Position numbers and translations under genes: made by a program. Shown here piece after piece: positions 56,417-64,000 of a stretch of DNA of 64,000 nt (the first letter of the stretch is position 1; every line of letters begins with the position of its first letter). The notes below the pieces were generated by a model. The model worked only from the letters and a program-made list of their open reading frames with translations, was not told the origin of the DNA and did not search any database. The stretch is from Flavobacteriales bacterium (GTDB lineage: Bacteria; Bacteroidota; Bacteroidia; UBA10329), in NCBI GenBank assembly GCA_020635495.1, contig JACJZQ010000006.1, forward strand, positions 62,001-126,000, given 5' to 3'.

Positions 56417-58531
56417 TTAACTCTTTATGTATCTTACAGTTACGCTTGTATCTGCAGCCTTAATTCTGATGAAGTAAACTCCATTGGCATATTGGCTAAT
56501 GTCTATTGGCTGCGTAAACTCAACCGTTCCGTTGATGAAAATGACCGGCAGCAACGCTTGTCCCAGCATGTTGGTCAACTCGATCTCAACATTTTCTGCT
56601 GCAGGAAGCTGTCCTCTAACGAAGAACTGTCCTTCGCCTGGATTCGGATACAACTCCAACGATTCGAATACGCCCAGTTCATCAACACCTACCTGTAGCG
56701 TGAACTCTAGAATGTCGGTAGAAGTTGGACATCCGTTAGGTCCGATATACTCCACGTGGTAGTTACCAGACTGAATAGCATCATAGGTCATGTTGGTTGC
56801 TCCCGGAATCGGGTCACCGTTCAAGAACCACTGATAACCAGAACCTGGAGGATCAGCAGTCAATTCGTTCTCATCAACAAGAATCTGAGAATCATCCATT
56901 GGAGTAACATCAACCGTAATTGTGTTTGAAACTCCAACACAACCGAAGATGTTGGTTACGGTTACAAAGTAGTCTCCCGCTTCAGTAACCACAGTAGTGG
57001 CATTGGTTCCGTTGGTGATCTCCCAATCATACAAACCTTGGTTTGGAGCTGTTGAAAGAATTACGAACTCACCTTCACAGAAATCTGTTGGGCCATTAGC
57101 GGTTACAATCGGTTCTGGATTTGGCTGAATAGTTACGTTGGCAATTGCAGAAGTGCTTTCACATCCGTTGGCATCAGTAGCCGTTACATAGTACTGCCCA
57201 CCTTCTGAAACTGTGATCGAAGAACCTGTACCTGCTGGGCTCCAAGTGTAATCTACAAAGCCAGTTGAAGCAGTAAGATCCATTGTCTCTCCATCGCAAA
57301 GCTCCAATGCACCATTGTTGCTAGAAGTGATTGTTACAACCGGAGCCTGATCAACTTCAATCTGAATCTGCGCTGTGTTTGTACACCCGTTGCCATCCGT
57401 ATACTCATAGGTAACGGTATGAACACCCTGTCCAGCTCCGTTAGGATCGAACATTCCGTTTGTAACACCAGGTCCTGAATATGCCCCCCCTACTGGACTT
57501 GCACTCAAGGCAACCGGGTCGGCCGACTCACAAAGAGCTGCCACTGCATCAATAGAAACTTCAGGAAGCTCGTTTCCAAGCACGAACGCTCCATTAGAGA
57601 AATCATTCCATGCTGGATTGGTGATAATATCGTAACCGCCAGAAACACCAACAGCTTCGTTACCCATATCGGTCCACTGTGGCGTACCGTTCCAGTAGGC
57701 TCCGTTAGCCCAATCACCATCATCGGCAGAAATGAAGTACTGCGTTACATCAGCTGCATCAGACCCAGCAGGTTGATCGATCAAATGGAAGAACTCAGCA
57801 TTTACAAAGCAAAGCTCGGGCGCCAATTGAGACACATCGAAACCTTCTGTAGTTGCCTCAACATTTGCCAATCTTGCGGCAAATGTGTTCGGTGCACCAC
57901 TGGCTGGAGTAATTGCCAATGGACGAATTCGTGGTGTACCAACGCTGCTACCTAAAGGATACACATAAGTATCGGTACTGTTCATAGACCATGAAAGCCT
58001 ACCAGCTCCAAGACTACTTACAAATCCTCCCGTTTCCGTAATGGCCGAAGAAGAACCATTGAGAACACTTAGCGTGTTAACGCCAGTGGCCAACTCCAAA
58101 CTGTTCAATTGAAGAATGCCTGTTACTTCTGCATCAAGATCTAGAGACTTGATGCCAGAACCAAGTAGATTCAGGTTGTAAAAGCTACTCAATTGAGTTC
58201 CGGTTACCGACTGGCTTGCACCATTCAAGTTCACCAAACTTTGATCTGAAGTGAAGACAGCATTGTTCTCCCAGTTACCAGAAACGTTGAATATCCCAGT
58301 AGAACCTCCACCTCCGGTAAGTTCATCACTGTTGATCAGATCACCCTCAACGGTAATCCTTCCGGCATTGTCAATTACACCGTCATCGTTATTCAGATCT
58401 CCAGTAAGGATGGTTACGATACAACCCTGATTAACAGTAACTTCTGCACCATTGTTATGCACTACAAATTGGGCGCTGGCTACTCCAGAAAGAAGACCAA
58501 GAGTCAGTGTTGTGAGTATATATTTTTTCAT
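56417..58531 (-). CDS. T9SS type A substrate with Ig/PKD-like repeats
   Basis: A 704-residue secreted protein. After the signal peptide (MKKYILTTLTLGLLSGVASAQ) an autotransporter-like or beta-helical opening (VVHNNGAEVTVNQGCIVTILTG) is followed by several Ig-like repeats, for example VTITSSNNGALELCDGETMDL and VTANGPTDFCEGEFVILSTAP, each with the Cys near DxC or FC. The end is a type A sorting domain (LELYPNPGEGQFFVRGQL ... NGVYFIRIKAAD). The start at 58531 is set by the signal peptide. It is 43 bp after the collagen-like gene, so may form one operon with both collagen-like genes. Confidence 0.88.
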   Translation of the reverse strand: MKKYILTTLTLGLLSGVASAQFVVHNNGAEVTVNQGCIVTILTGDLNNDDGVIDNAGRITVEGDLINSDELTGGGGSTGIFNVSGNWENNAVFTSDQSLVNLNGASQSVTGTQLSSFYNLNLLGSGIKSLDLDAEVTGILQLNSLELATGVNTLSVLNGSSSAITETGGFVSSLGAGRLSWSMNSTDTYVYPLGSSVGTPRIRPLAITPASGAPNTFAARLANVEATTEGFDVSQLAPELCFVNAEFFHLIDQPAGSDAADVTQYFISADDGDWANGAYWNGTPQWTDMGNEAVGVSGGYDIITNPAWNDFSNGAFVLGNELPEVSIDAVAALCESADPVALSASPVGGAYSGPGVTNGMFDPNGAGQGVHTVTYEYTDGNGCTNTAQIQIEVDQAPVVTITSSNNGALELCDGETMDLTASTGFVDYTWSPAGTGSSITVSEGGQYYVTATDANGCESTSAIANVTIQPNPEPIVTANGPTDFCEGEFVILSTAPNQGLYDWEITNGTNATTVVTEAGDYFVTVTNIFGCVGVSNTITVDVTPMDDSQILVDENELTADPPGSGYQWFLNGDPIPGATNMTYDAIQSGNYHVEYIGPNGCPTSTDILEFTLQVGVDELGVFESLELYPNPGEGQFFVRGQLPAAENVEIELTNMLGQALLPVIFINGTVEFTQPIDISQYANGVYFIRIKAADTSVTVRYIKS

Positions 58532-58574
58532 TTTGAACACGTTTAAATTCAATATTCCACGCAAATTCTACTTC

Positions 58575-60719
58575 CTATTTTGAACTGCCATCCTGAGACC
58601 CAACGTTTGATCTCTTTGGAGTTTCTGCAACTTTGGTGTTACGTGGCAATGGTGCAGGTGCAAATCTCAATTTAGAATACTCAGAAACGCGCTGCGAACC
58701 ATCAGGAGCAACCGAGGTCTCATCTGCTCTAGTTGCTACAATTGACCAAGAAAAAGAAACATTAGAATTTCCACTGGCCAACTCAATCACCTCAAATCCT
58801 CGTTCGCTCTTGTTGGTAACATAAACACCGTTACACTCTCCTTCAAGCTGTACAAAAACCTTTAATGGGTGTGTTTCATCAACCAAAATATTCTTGGTCA
58901 TTGTCGGGTCCAACTCAACATAAGTTCGACCATTTATCAAGTTACCTGTACCGTAATCTTGAAACAACACTTCTGGAGCCTCAGGGCAATAAAGGGTGAC
59001 TTTCTGCCCCTTGGTATCTTCTACAATTGTCGAAACAGTTCCAGTACCAATGATTTTTACCGCTGCACCATTCCAGCCACCTACATACGCGTATTCCGAG
59101 CCGCCAAAGTTTTCGAAGTAACCTGCATAGCTGCCGATTGCAGCACTTGAGGAGAATCCGGCAACTCCATTTGTCAGGCCGTTGGCAGACATTCCTCCAC
59201 CATCTGTTAGCACGAGTCCACCTCCATTGTTGCCGATTGCAAGGAGTCCTGTTCCAGTTGCATTTGCATTAACAAATCGACCAGAAGTACTTGCCGCCAC
59301 ATCGTCTGAAACATCAAACCTGAAAAGTGGATCTACCAAACCAACACCAACATCTCCTTCACGCTCAATGGCCATTATGTTAAGAGGCGTTCCGCAATCG
59401 CTATTCACGTACAACTTATTGTCAACACCGTTGTGATGAAAATCAAATCCACAATAGTCGTCTCCAGAATAGTTATCGGCATATTCATCAAAGATCAGTC
59501 TTCCTGATTCTGCCTCATTAAAAGCATCCGCATGACCAACCCGGATTCCTACCACTCCAGAAGTTCTGGCTACAACCAATTTACTTCCTGGTGATGTTGA
59601 TCCAATTCCCACATTATTCCCATCATCGTATATCTGACTGCACACGGCACTTGTTCCGTTTGACTTGACGACAATGTTTGCCGTGTTGCATCCAACCGGT
59701 CCTGCGGGTCCCGATGCACCCTGTGGACCTTGTGGACCTTGTGCTCCTGCCGGACCTGCTGGTCCCTGAACTCCTTGCGGGCCTTGAGCACCATCTGCTC
59801 CTGCTGGGCCTTGTGGGCCAGGCAATCCTTGAACTCCCTGAGGACCTTGTGGTCCCTGTGGACCAATGAGACCATCTGCACCCGCTGGGCCTTGTGGCCC
59901 AGTTGCTCCATCAGCTCCATCTTGTCCTGCTGGACCCGCTGGGCCTGCTGGACCTGCTGGTCCGATTGGACCAACAGCACCTGCTGGACCTTGCGGTCCT
60001 TGCGGGCCTTGTGCCCCTTGAATACCCTGAATACCTTGTGGTCCTTCTGGTCCTGTAGCACCGTCAGCTCCTGCTGGACCCGCTGGGCCTGTAGCTCCTG
60101 GTGCACCATCTTGACCTGCCGGACCTTGTGGCCCTTGAGGACCTGTTGCACCATCGGCACCTGCAGGTCCTTGTGGGCCTGTTGCACCGTCTGCTCCATC
60201 CTGACCTGCCGGACCTGTTACTCCTGGAGCACCATCAGCTCCTGCTGGTCCTTGTGGACCTTGAGCTCCATCCGCTCCTGCTGGACCTTGAATACCTTGC
60301 GGGCCTTGTGGGCCTGTTGCGCCCTGCGCTCCATCAGCCCCTGCTGGTCCTTGCGGGCCAGTTGCTCCATCGGCACCATCAGCTCCCGCTGGTCCTGCCA
60401 CTCCTTGAGGACCCTGCGGACCTTGCAGACCTTGAGGTCCAATGGCCTGAACCCACTGCGAACCATCATAATACCAGAACTGATTGAAGTCGGTATCATA
60501 GACCATCAGACCAGTAGCTGGTTGGAAGATCAATGTTCTTTGCTGAGTATTCATCCTTGGAACAAGGAATCCTTTATCAGTAGCGTTCAGGTCTAAGACC
60601 GAACTCGGCTCTGGAGTTGAGGTTCCAACTCCCATGTTGTCTTGGGCAGTGGTGGCGAAACCGAGCAACGCAAGAAACAGTGTAAAAGATATTTGTTTAA
60701 GACCGTTCATCTCGTTCAT
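58575..60719 (-). CDS. collagen-like surface protein, 83 Gly-X-Y triplets
   Basis: A 714-residue secreted protein. After a signal peptide (ending FATTAQ) comes a conserved head (DNMGVGTSTPEPSSVLDLNA, GFLVPRMNTQQRT) also found in tail-fibre-like Bacteroidota proteins. Residues ~94-343 are an uninterrupted collagen-like repeat of about 83 triplets, mostly GPQ, GPA, GAD and GAT. The C-terminal ~370 residues include a conserved domain (CPEAPEVLFQDYGTGNL, NGVYVTNKSERGFEVIELASG) typical of such proteins. No T9SS sorting domain is visible. It is paralogous to the next gene on the minus strand, which lies 31 bp upstream. Confidence 0.9.
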   Translation of the reverse strand: MNEMNGLKQISFTLFLALLGFATTAQDNMGVGTSTPEPSSVLDLNATDKGFLVPRMNTQQRTLIFQPATGLMVYDTDFNQFWYYDGSQWVQAIGPQGLQGPQGPQGVAGPAGADGADGATGPQGPAGADGAQGATGPQGPQGIQGPAGADGAQGPQGPAGADGAPGVTGPAGQDGADGATGPQGPAGADGATGPQGPQGPAGQDGAPGATGPAGPAGADGATGPEGPQGIQGIQGAQGPQGPQGPAGAVGPIGPAGPAGPAGPAGQDGADGATGPQGPAGADGLIGPQGPQGPQGVQGLPGPQGPAGADGAQGPQGVQGPAGPAGAQGPQGPQGASGPAGPVGCNTANIVVKSNGTSAVCSQIYDDGNNVGIGSTSPGSKLVVARTSGVVGIRVGHADAFNEAESGRLIFDEYADNYSGDDYCGFDFHHNGVDNKLYVNSDCGTPLNIMAIEREGDVGVGLVDPLFRFDVSDDVAASTSGRFVNANATGTGLLAIGNNGGGLVLTDGGGMSANGLTNGVAGFSSSAAIGSYAGYFENFGGSEYAYVGGWNGAAVKIIGTGTVSTIVEDTKGQKVTLYCPEAPEVLFQDYGTGNLINGRTYVELDPTMTKNILVDETHPLKVFVQLEGECNGVYVTNKSERGFEVIELASGNSNVSFSWSIVATRADETSVAPDGSQRVSEYSKLRFAPAPLPRNTKVAETPKRSNVGSQDGSSK
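59691..60440 (-). repeat. collagen-like Gly-X-Y coding repeat (83 triplets)
   Basis: The part of the collagen-like gene that encodes an unbroken Gly-X-Y run. Repetition at DNA level is strong but with many synonymous changes between units. Confidence 0.85.
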
Positions 60720-60725
60720 AATTTT

Positions 60726-60741
60726 ATCAGTTTGAACTGAT
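60726..60741. other. short hairpin between the two collagen-like genes
   Basis: ATCAGTT and AACTGAT form a 7-bp stem around a TG loop in the 31-bp gap. It is followed by AAAAT on the minus strand, so it is weak as a terminator and could only lower transcription of the second gene. Confidence 0.4.
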
Positions 60742-60750
60742 CGTTTCCAA

Positions 60751-63700
60751 TTACTTCTTTTTGCTTTTCAGGTCAACCTTCAGCGGAGTTTGAACAGCCT
60801 TGGTCGCACCAGATTGGAACAATCCGTACTCAGCCGACTTGCCATACAATTCAGGGGAGAAGTATTTACCCTTCATATAATCCTTCTTGTCAAACTCCAT
60901 TTGCTTTTTCTCGGGATGCTCTTGAGCATATCTATCATTTCGTTCAGCGTATACCGTCCAAGAAACTTTCATTCCGGAAAGACCTCCTGCAATAGTAAAT
61001 ACGCCATCAGTAATTTCAGTTTTAACAAATACGTTTGCTGCACTGCCTATTGGAGTCAGGTTATAAGAGAAATTCACATTAATCTCCTCAAAGTAATCAG
61101 GAAGAACAACCTCAGCAGCACCATCTTCACCCAGTATAACGTTCCCTCGGTATACATTCAAAACTTCATTTGATTCAATACTTGCATGGCGGAGAATTTT
61201 ATTTTCTGGATCCAAAGGGTGATCTATGGTGAAGAACTTAAATCCAGTGGCTCCCTCATCTCCTACAGAAAATACGCCATACCAATTTCCATTTCCTACC
61301 ACACCGTATCCCCAACTAGCCTGCGGAATTGAAACACCGTAAACTCCGAAGGCATCTGCAGCTCCTGTACCAGTAAACTCGCCTTGAAGAGCAATGGTAG
61401 AGTTATCGTTATTGCCAGCTAAGAAAACACCACCTCTACCTCCTGCTGGAGATTGACCCCAAACTGCCGCTGCGTTTGTATTTGATAGTCCTGTAGTTGT
61501 GTTTGCAGCAAAAATCGTCTGGTTAGTATTAGCAGTGTTATAGCTAATAAACTGACCAGCTCTTCCCAAACCATCCATGTCAGCTTGTACTGAAATGCTT
61601 GTGGTCGGAGCACTTGCGCTAAGCACATCGCTAAACACACCTATGCCCGAACTTGTGTAAATCTGCGCACCATAACCAGCACCAGTATTTTCAGCCCAAA
61701 GGCTGGTACCTGTTCCAGACGTGTATCCGTTCAACGCATAATTTGCTCCAGCATAAGACGAGAATAAGTCTACCCCAAATGGTGTAGTTGAACCAACACT
61801 AACACTAGTGCCGTTGTCAAAGATTTGAGAACAAACTGCAGCACTACCATTTGACTTCACCACGATGTTCGCAGTAGAACATCCAACTGGGCCAGCTGGA
61901 CCTGTTACTCCTTGGATTCCTTGAGGACCCTGAGGGCCTGCCGGACCTTGAGCACCCGCTGGACCCTGTGCTCCATCTGCACCATCTGCTCCTGCCGGGC
62001 CTTGAATACCTTGTGGACCCTGTGGACCAGGTGCACCATCAGCACCGTCAGCACCGTCAGCTCCTGCCGGACCTTGAATACCCTGCGGTCCCTGTGGACC
62101 TGTTGCGCCATCGGCACCATCAGCGCCTGCTGGACCTTGAATACCCTGTGGTCCCTGTGGACCTGTTGCTCCGTCTGCACCATCAGCTCCTGCTGGACCT
62201 TGAATACCCTGCGGTCCTTGTGGGCCTGTTGCTCCATCTGCACCATCAGCTCCTGCTGGACCTTGAATACCCTGCGGTCCTTGTGGGCCTGTTGCTCCAT
62301 CTGCACCATCAGTTCCTGCTGGGCCTTGAATACCTTGTGGTCCCTGTGGGCCTGTTGCGCCATCAGCGCCATCTGCTCCTGCTGGGCCTTGGATACCCTG
62401 TGGTCCCTGTGGACCTGTTGCGCCATCAGCGCCATCTGCTCCTGCTGGACCTTGAATACCCTGCGGTCCCTGTGGGCCTGTTGCGCCATCGGCACCGTCT
62501 GCTCCCTGAAGTCCCTGAGGACCTTGTGGGCCCGTTGCACCATCTGCACCAGTGGCACCTTGAGGTCCTTGAGGCCCAGGTAATCCTTGAACTCCCTGAG
62601 GTCCTTGTGGTCCCTGAGGCCCAATCAGTCCGTCAGCCCCAGTTGGTCCTTGTGGACCTGTAACTCCTTGAGGACCTGTCGCACCATCGGCTCCTGCTGG
62701 ACCTTGAAGACCTTGTGGTCCCTGTGGACCTGTTGCTCCATCAGCACCATCAGCACCTGCTGGCCCTTGAATACCTTGTGGTCCCTGTGGACCTGTCGCA
62801 CCATCGGCACCATCAGCGCCCGCTGGTCCTTGAATACCTTGTGGTCCTTGCGGACCAGTTGCTCCATCAGCACCATCAGCGCCTGCTGGGCCTTGAATAC
62901 CTTGTGGGCCCTGAGGACCTGTTGCACCATCGGCACCGTCTGCTCCTGCTGGTCCTTGAATACCTTGTGGTCCCTGTGGACCTGTTGCACCATCGGCACC
63001 GTCTGCGCCCGCTGGTCCTTGAATACCTTGTGGTCCCTGTGGACCAGTTGCTCCATCTGCACCATCAGCTCCTGCTGGGCCTTGAATACCCTGCGGTCCC
63101 TGTGGACCTGTTGCTCCATCTACGCCATCTGCTCCTTGGAGTCCTTGTGGCCCTTGAGGACCTGTTGCACCATCAGCACCTTGTGGGCCCTGCGGACCTT
63201 GTGGACCAGTTGCTCCGTTAGCGCCATCTGCTCCTTGAAGTCCCTGTGGTCCTTGAGGACCTGTTGCTCCATCAGCACCTGCTGGCCCTTGAATGCCCTG
63301 TGGGCCTTGCGGACCAGTTGCTCCGTCAGCACCATCTGCTCCTTGAAGTCCTTGAGGGCCCTGAGGGCCAGTGGCTCCGTCAGCACCTGCTGGTCCTTGA
63401 ATACCTTGTGGGCCTTGAGGACCTGTTGCACCATCGGCACCGTCTGCTCCCTGTAGTCCCTGAGGACCTTGTGGGCCTGTTGCACCATCAGCACCGTCTG
63501 CCCCTGCTGGTCCTTGAAGGCCTTGCGGTCCCTGTGGGCCTGTTGCTCCGTCTGCACCGTCAGCTCCAGCCGGTCCTTGAGGACCTTGCGGACCTATTGC
63601 CTGAACCCAAGCAGTTCCGTCAAAATACCAAAACTTGTTATCGTCAGTATCATACACCATCAAACCCGTTGCCGGAGTGGATATGGCATTTCTTTGCGCA

Positions 63701-63861
63701 GTATTCATCCTCGGTACAAGGAATCCCTTGTCAGAGGCATTAAGATCAAGTACAGCGCTTGGTTCTGGCGTAGATGTACCAATACCCATGTTATCTTGGG
63801 CAAAGGCAGAGATTGAAAACAGTCCAGAAAACAGAATAACAGAGAGTAGTGCTTTTCTCAT
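60751..63861 (-). CDS. collagen-like surface protein, 190 Gly-X-Y triplets
   Basis: A 1036-residue secreted protein with a signal peptide (MRKALLSVILFSGLFSISAFAQ) and the same head as its paralogue (DNMGIGTSTPEPSAVLDLNA). Residues ~90-660 are about 190 Gly-X-Y triplets without interruption, largely a 21-residue unit GIQGPAGADGADGATGPQGP(Q) (63 bp). Two long runs of this unit are separated by a GVTGPQGPTGADGLIGPQG segment. The C-terminal ~375 residues include the conserved VVLPDYFEEINVNFSYNLTP and MKVSWTVYAERNDRYAQEHP domain. There is no T9SS sorting domain. A good promoter precedes the gene. Confidence 0.92.
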   Translation of the reverse strand: MRKALLSVILFSGLFSISAFAQDNMGIGTSTPEPSAVLDLNASDKGFLVPRMNTAQRNAISTPATGLMVYDTDDNKFWYFDGTAWVQAIGPQGPQGPAGADGADGATGPQGPQGLQGPAGADGADGATGPQGPQGLQGADGADGATGPQGPQGIQGPAGADGATGPQGPQGLQGADGADGATGPQGPQGIQGPAGADGATGPQGPQGLQGADGANGATGPQGPQGPQGADGATGPQGPQGLQGADGVDGATGPQGPQGIQGPAGADGADGATGPQGPQGIQGPAGADGADGATGPQGPQGIQGPAGADGADGATGPQGPQGIQGPAGADGADGATGPQGPQGIQGPAGADGADGATGPQGPQGIQGPAGADGADGATGPQGPQGLQGPAGADGATGPQGVTGPQGPTGADGLIGPQGPQGPQGVQGLPGPQGPQGATGADGATGPQGPQGLQGADGADGATGPQGPQGIQGPAGADGADGATGPQGPQGIQGPAGADGADGATGPQGPQGIQGPAGTDGADGATGPQGPQGIQGPAGADGADGATGPQGPQGIQGPAGADGADGATGPQGPQGIQGPAGADGADGATGPQGPQGIQGPAGADGADGADGAPGPQGPQGIQGPAGADGADGAQGPAGAQGPAGPQGPQGIQGVTGPAGPVGCSTANIVVKSNGSAAVCSQIFDNGTSVSVGSTTPFGVDLFSSYAGANYALNGYTSGTGTSLWAENTGAGYGAQIYTSSGIGVFSDVLSASAPTTSISVQADMDGLGRAGQFISYNTANTNQTIFAANTTTGLSNTNAAAVWGQSPAGGRGGVFLAGNNDNSTIALQGEFTGTGAADAFGVYGVSIPQASWGYGVVGNGNWYGVFSVGDEGATGFKFFTIDHPLDPENKILRHASIESNEVLNVYRGNVILGEDGAAEVVLPDYFEEINVNFSYNLTPIGSAANVFVKTEITDGVFTIAGGLSGMKVSWTVYAERNDRYAQEHPEKKQMEFDKKDYMKGKYFSPELYGKSAEYGLFQSGATKAVQTPLKVDLKSKKK
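61882..63594 (-). repeat. collagen-like repeat with 63-bp (21-residue) higher-order unit
   Basis: Encodes ~190 Gly-X-Y triplets; the 21-residue GIQGPAGADGADGATGPQGP(Q) unit recurs about 13 times. DNA copies differ at synonymous positions, pointing to amplification followed by drift. Confidence 0.85.
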
Positions 63862-63938
63862 ATTTTAAGTTCTAAAAAGATGGTTGTTCGTTGAGTTTGT
63901 TCATTTAGGGGATGAACCACCTTATATTATCGATGAAA

Positions 63939-63970
63939 CAAAAGTAACGGCTAATGAGACAGAATTCAAA
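63939..63970 (-). promoter_or_regulatory. promoter of the collagen-like gene cluster
   Basis: On the minus strand TTTG (63967-63970), 20 bases, then TACTTTTG (63939-63946), a good Bacteroidota promoter. It predicts a 5' leader of about 70 bases. No gene is seen from 63862 to the window end. Confidence 0.65.
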
Positions 63971-64000
63971 ATTCTTAACAGAGTATTTAGACAAACGACA

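Noticed and set aside
61882..63594. Possible CRISPR array suggested by regular ~63-bp repetition
   Set aside because: The repeats are contiguous, in frame and encode Gly-X-Y; there are no unique spacers and no cas genes.
59678..63743. Long plus-strand open frames across the collagen-like region (for example 59730-60596, 62587-63456)
   Set aside because: They are antisense shadows of the G-X-Y repeat: the repeat codons leave few stops on the other strand. The products (W-C-S-T-L-rich or LLH-rich) have no signal and no natural composition.

Overview
The window comes from a member of the Bacteroidota, most likely a Flavobacteriales-type organism. The evidence is indirect because there is no rRNA. 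Five proteins end in type IX secretion (T9SS) sorting domains. The gliding genes gldF and gldG sit beside dnaN. A TonB receptor/DUF4249 pair, an OmpH-like protein and a TonB-type protein are present. Several genes are preceded by the Bacteroidota promoter form (TTG or TTTG, then TAnnTTTG). The only stable RNA gene is a tRNA-Pro(GGG). Much of the coding length is large, repetitive secreted surface protein.

Left part (0-24 kb). It opens with a protein cut by the window edge that joins a TonB C-terminal domain to TPRs. Next come a tandem pair of unknown Cys-rich secreted proteins, a 2OG-Fe(II) oxygenase, a lipoprotein, a SRAP peptidase and a 1956-residue beta-helix surface protein that lacks a sorting domain. 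Exonuclease III and a DUF4260 membrane protein follow. After these lies a PadR regulator whose gene overlaps an unusual membrane protein: an N-terminal PadR-partner-like helical domain, two GldL-like transmembrane hairpins each carrying FKVMHWP, and a GldM-like periplasmic part. This is my best candidate for an undescribed system, a miniature single-chain relative of the T9SS motor. Two large T9SS substrates (13.6-16.6 kb and 19.5-23.8 kb), a helical orphan and a lipoprotein follow, with two copies of one intergenic hairpin element between them.

Middle part (24-44 kb). This holds a small two-helix membrane protein, an outer-membrane barrel protein whose promoter almost touches its start codon, and a 1797-residue modular T9SS substrate. 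Then come a thioredoxin-fold protein, an SRPBCC protein, thioredoxin reductase and the TonB receptor/DUF4249 operon. A compact sulfur module follows (SQR-like flavoprotein, TusE/DsrC-like, DsrE2-like), then tRNA-Pro and a MORN protein. A universal stress protein overlaps a SulP transporter with an extra C-terminal domain; OmpH-like protein and a T9SS-anchored S15 hydrolase complete the stretch.

Right part (44-64 kb). Housekeeping genes (miaE-like, thioesterase, glyA, nitronate monooxygenase-like, aldo/keto reductase) are separated by several families of small intergenic repeats. One four-helix-bundle gene is enclosed by 25-bp perfect inverted repeats. The conserved row gldF-gldG-DUF4340-dnaN follows, then rhomboid and CmpB-like membrane proteins on the other strand. 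The window closes with a probable minus-strand operon of two collagen-like proteins and one T9SS substrate.
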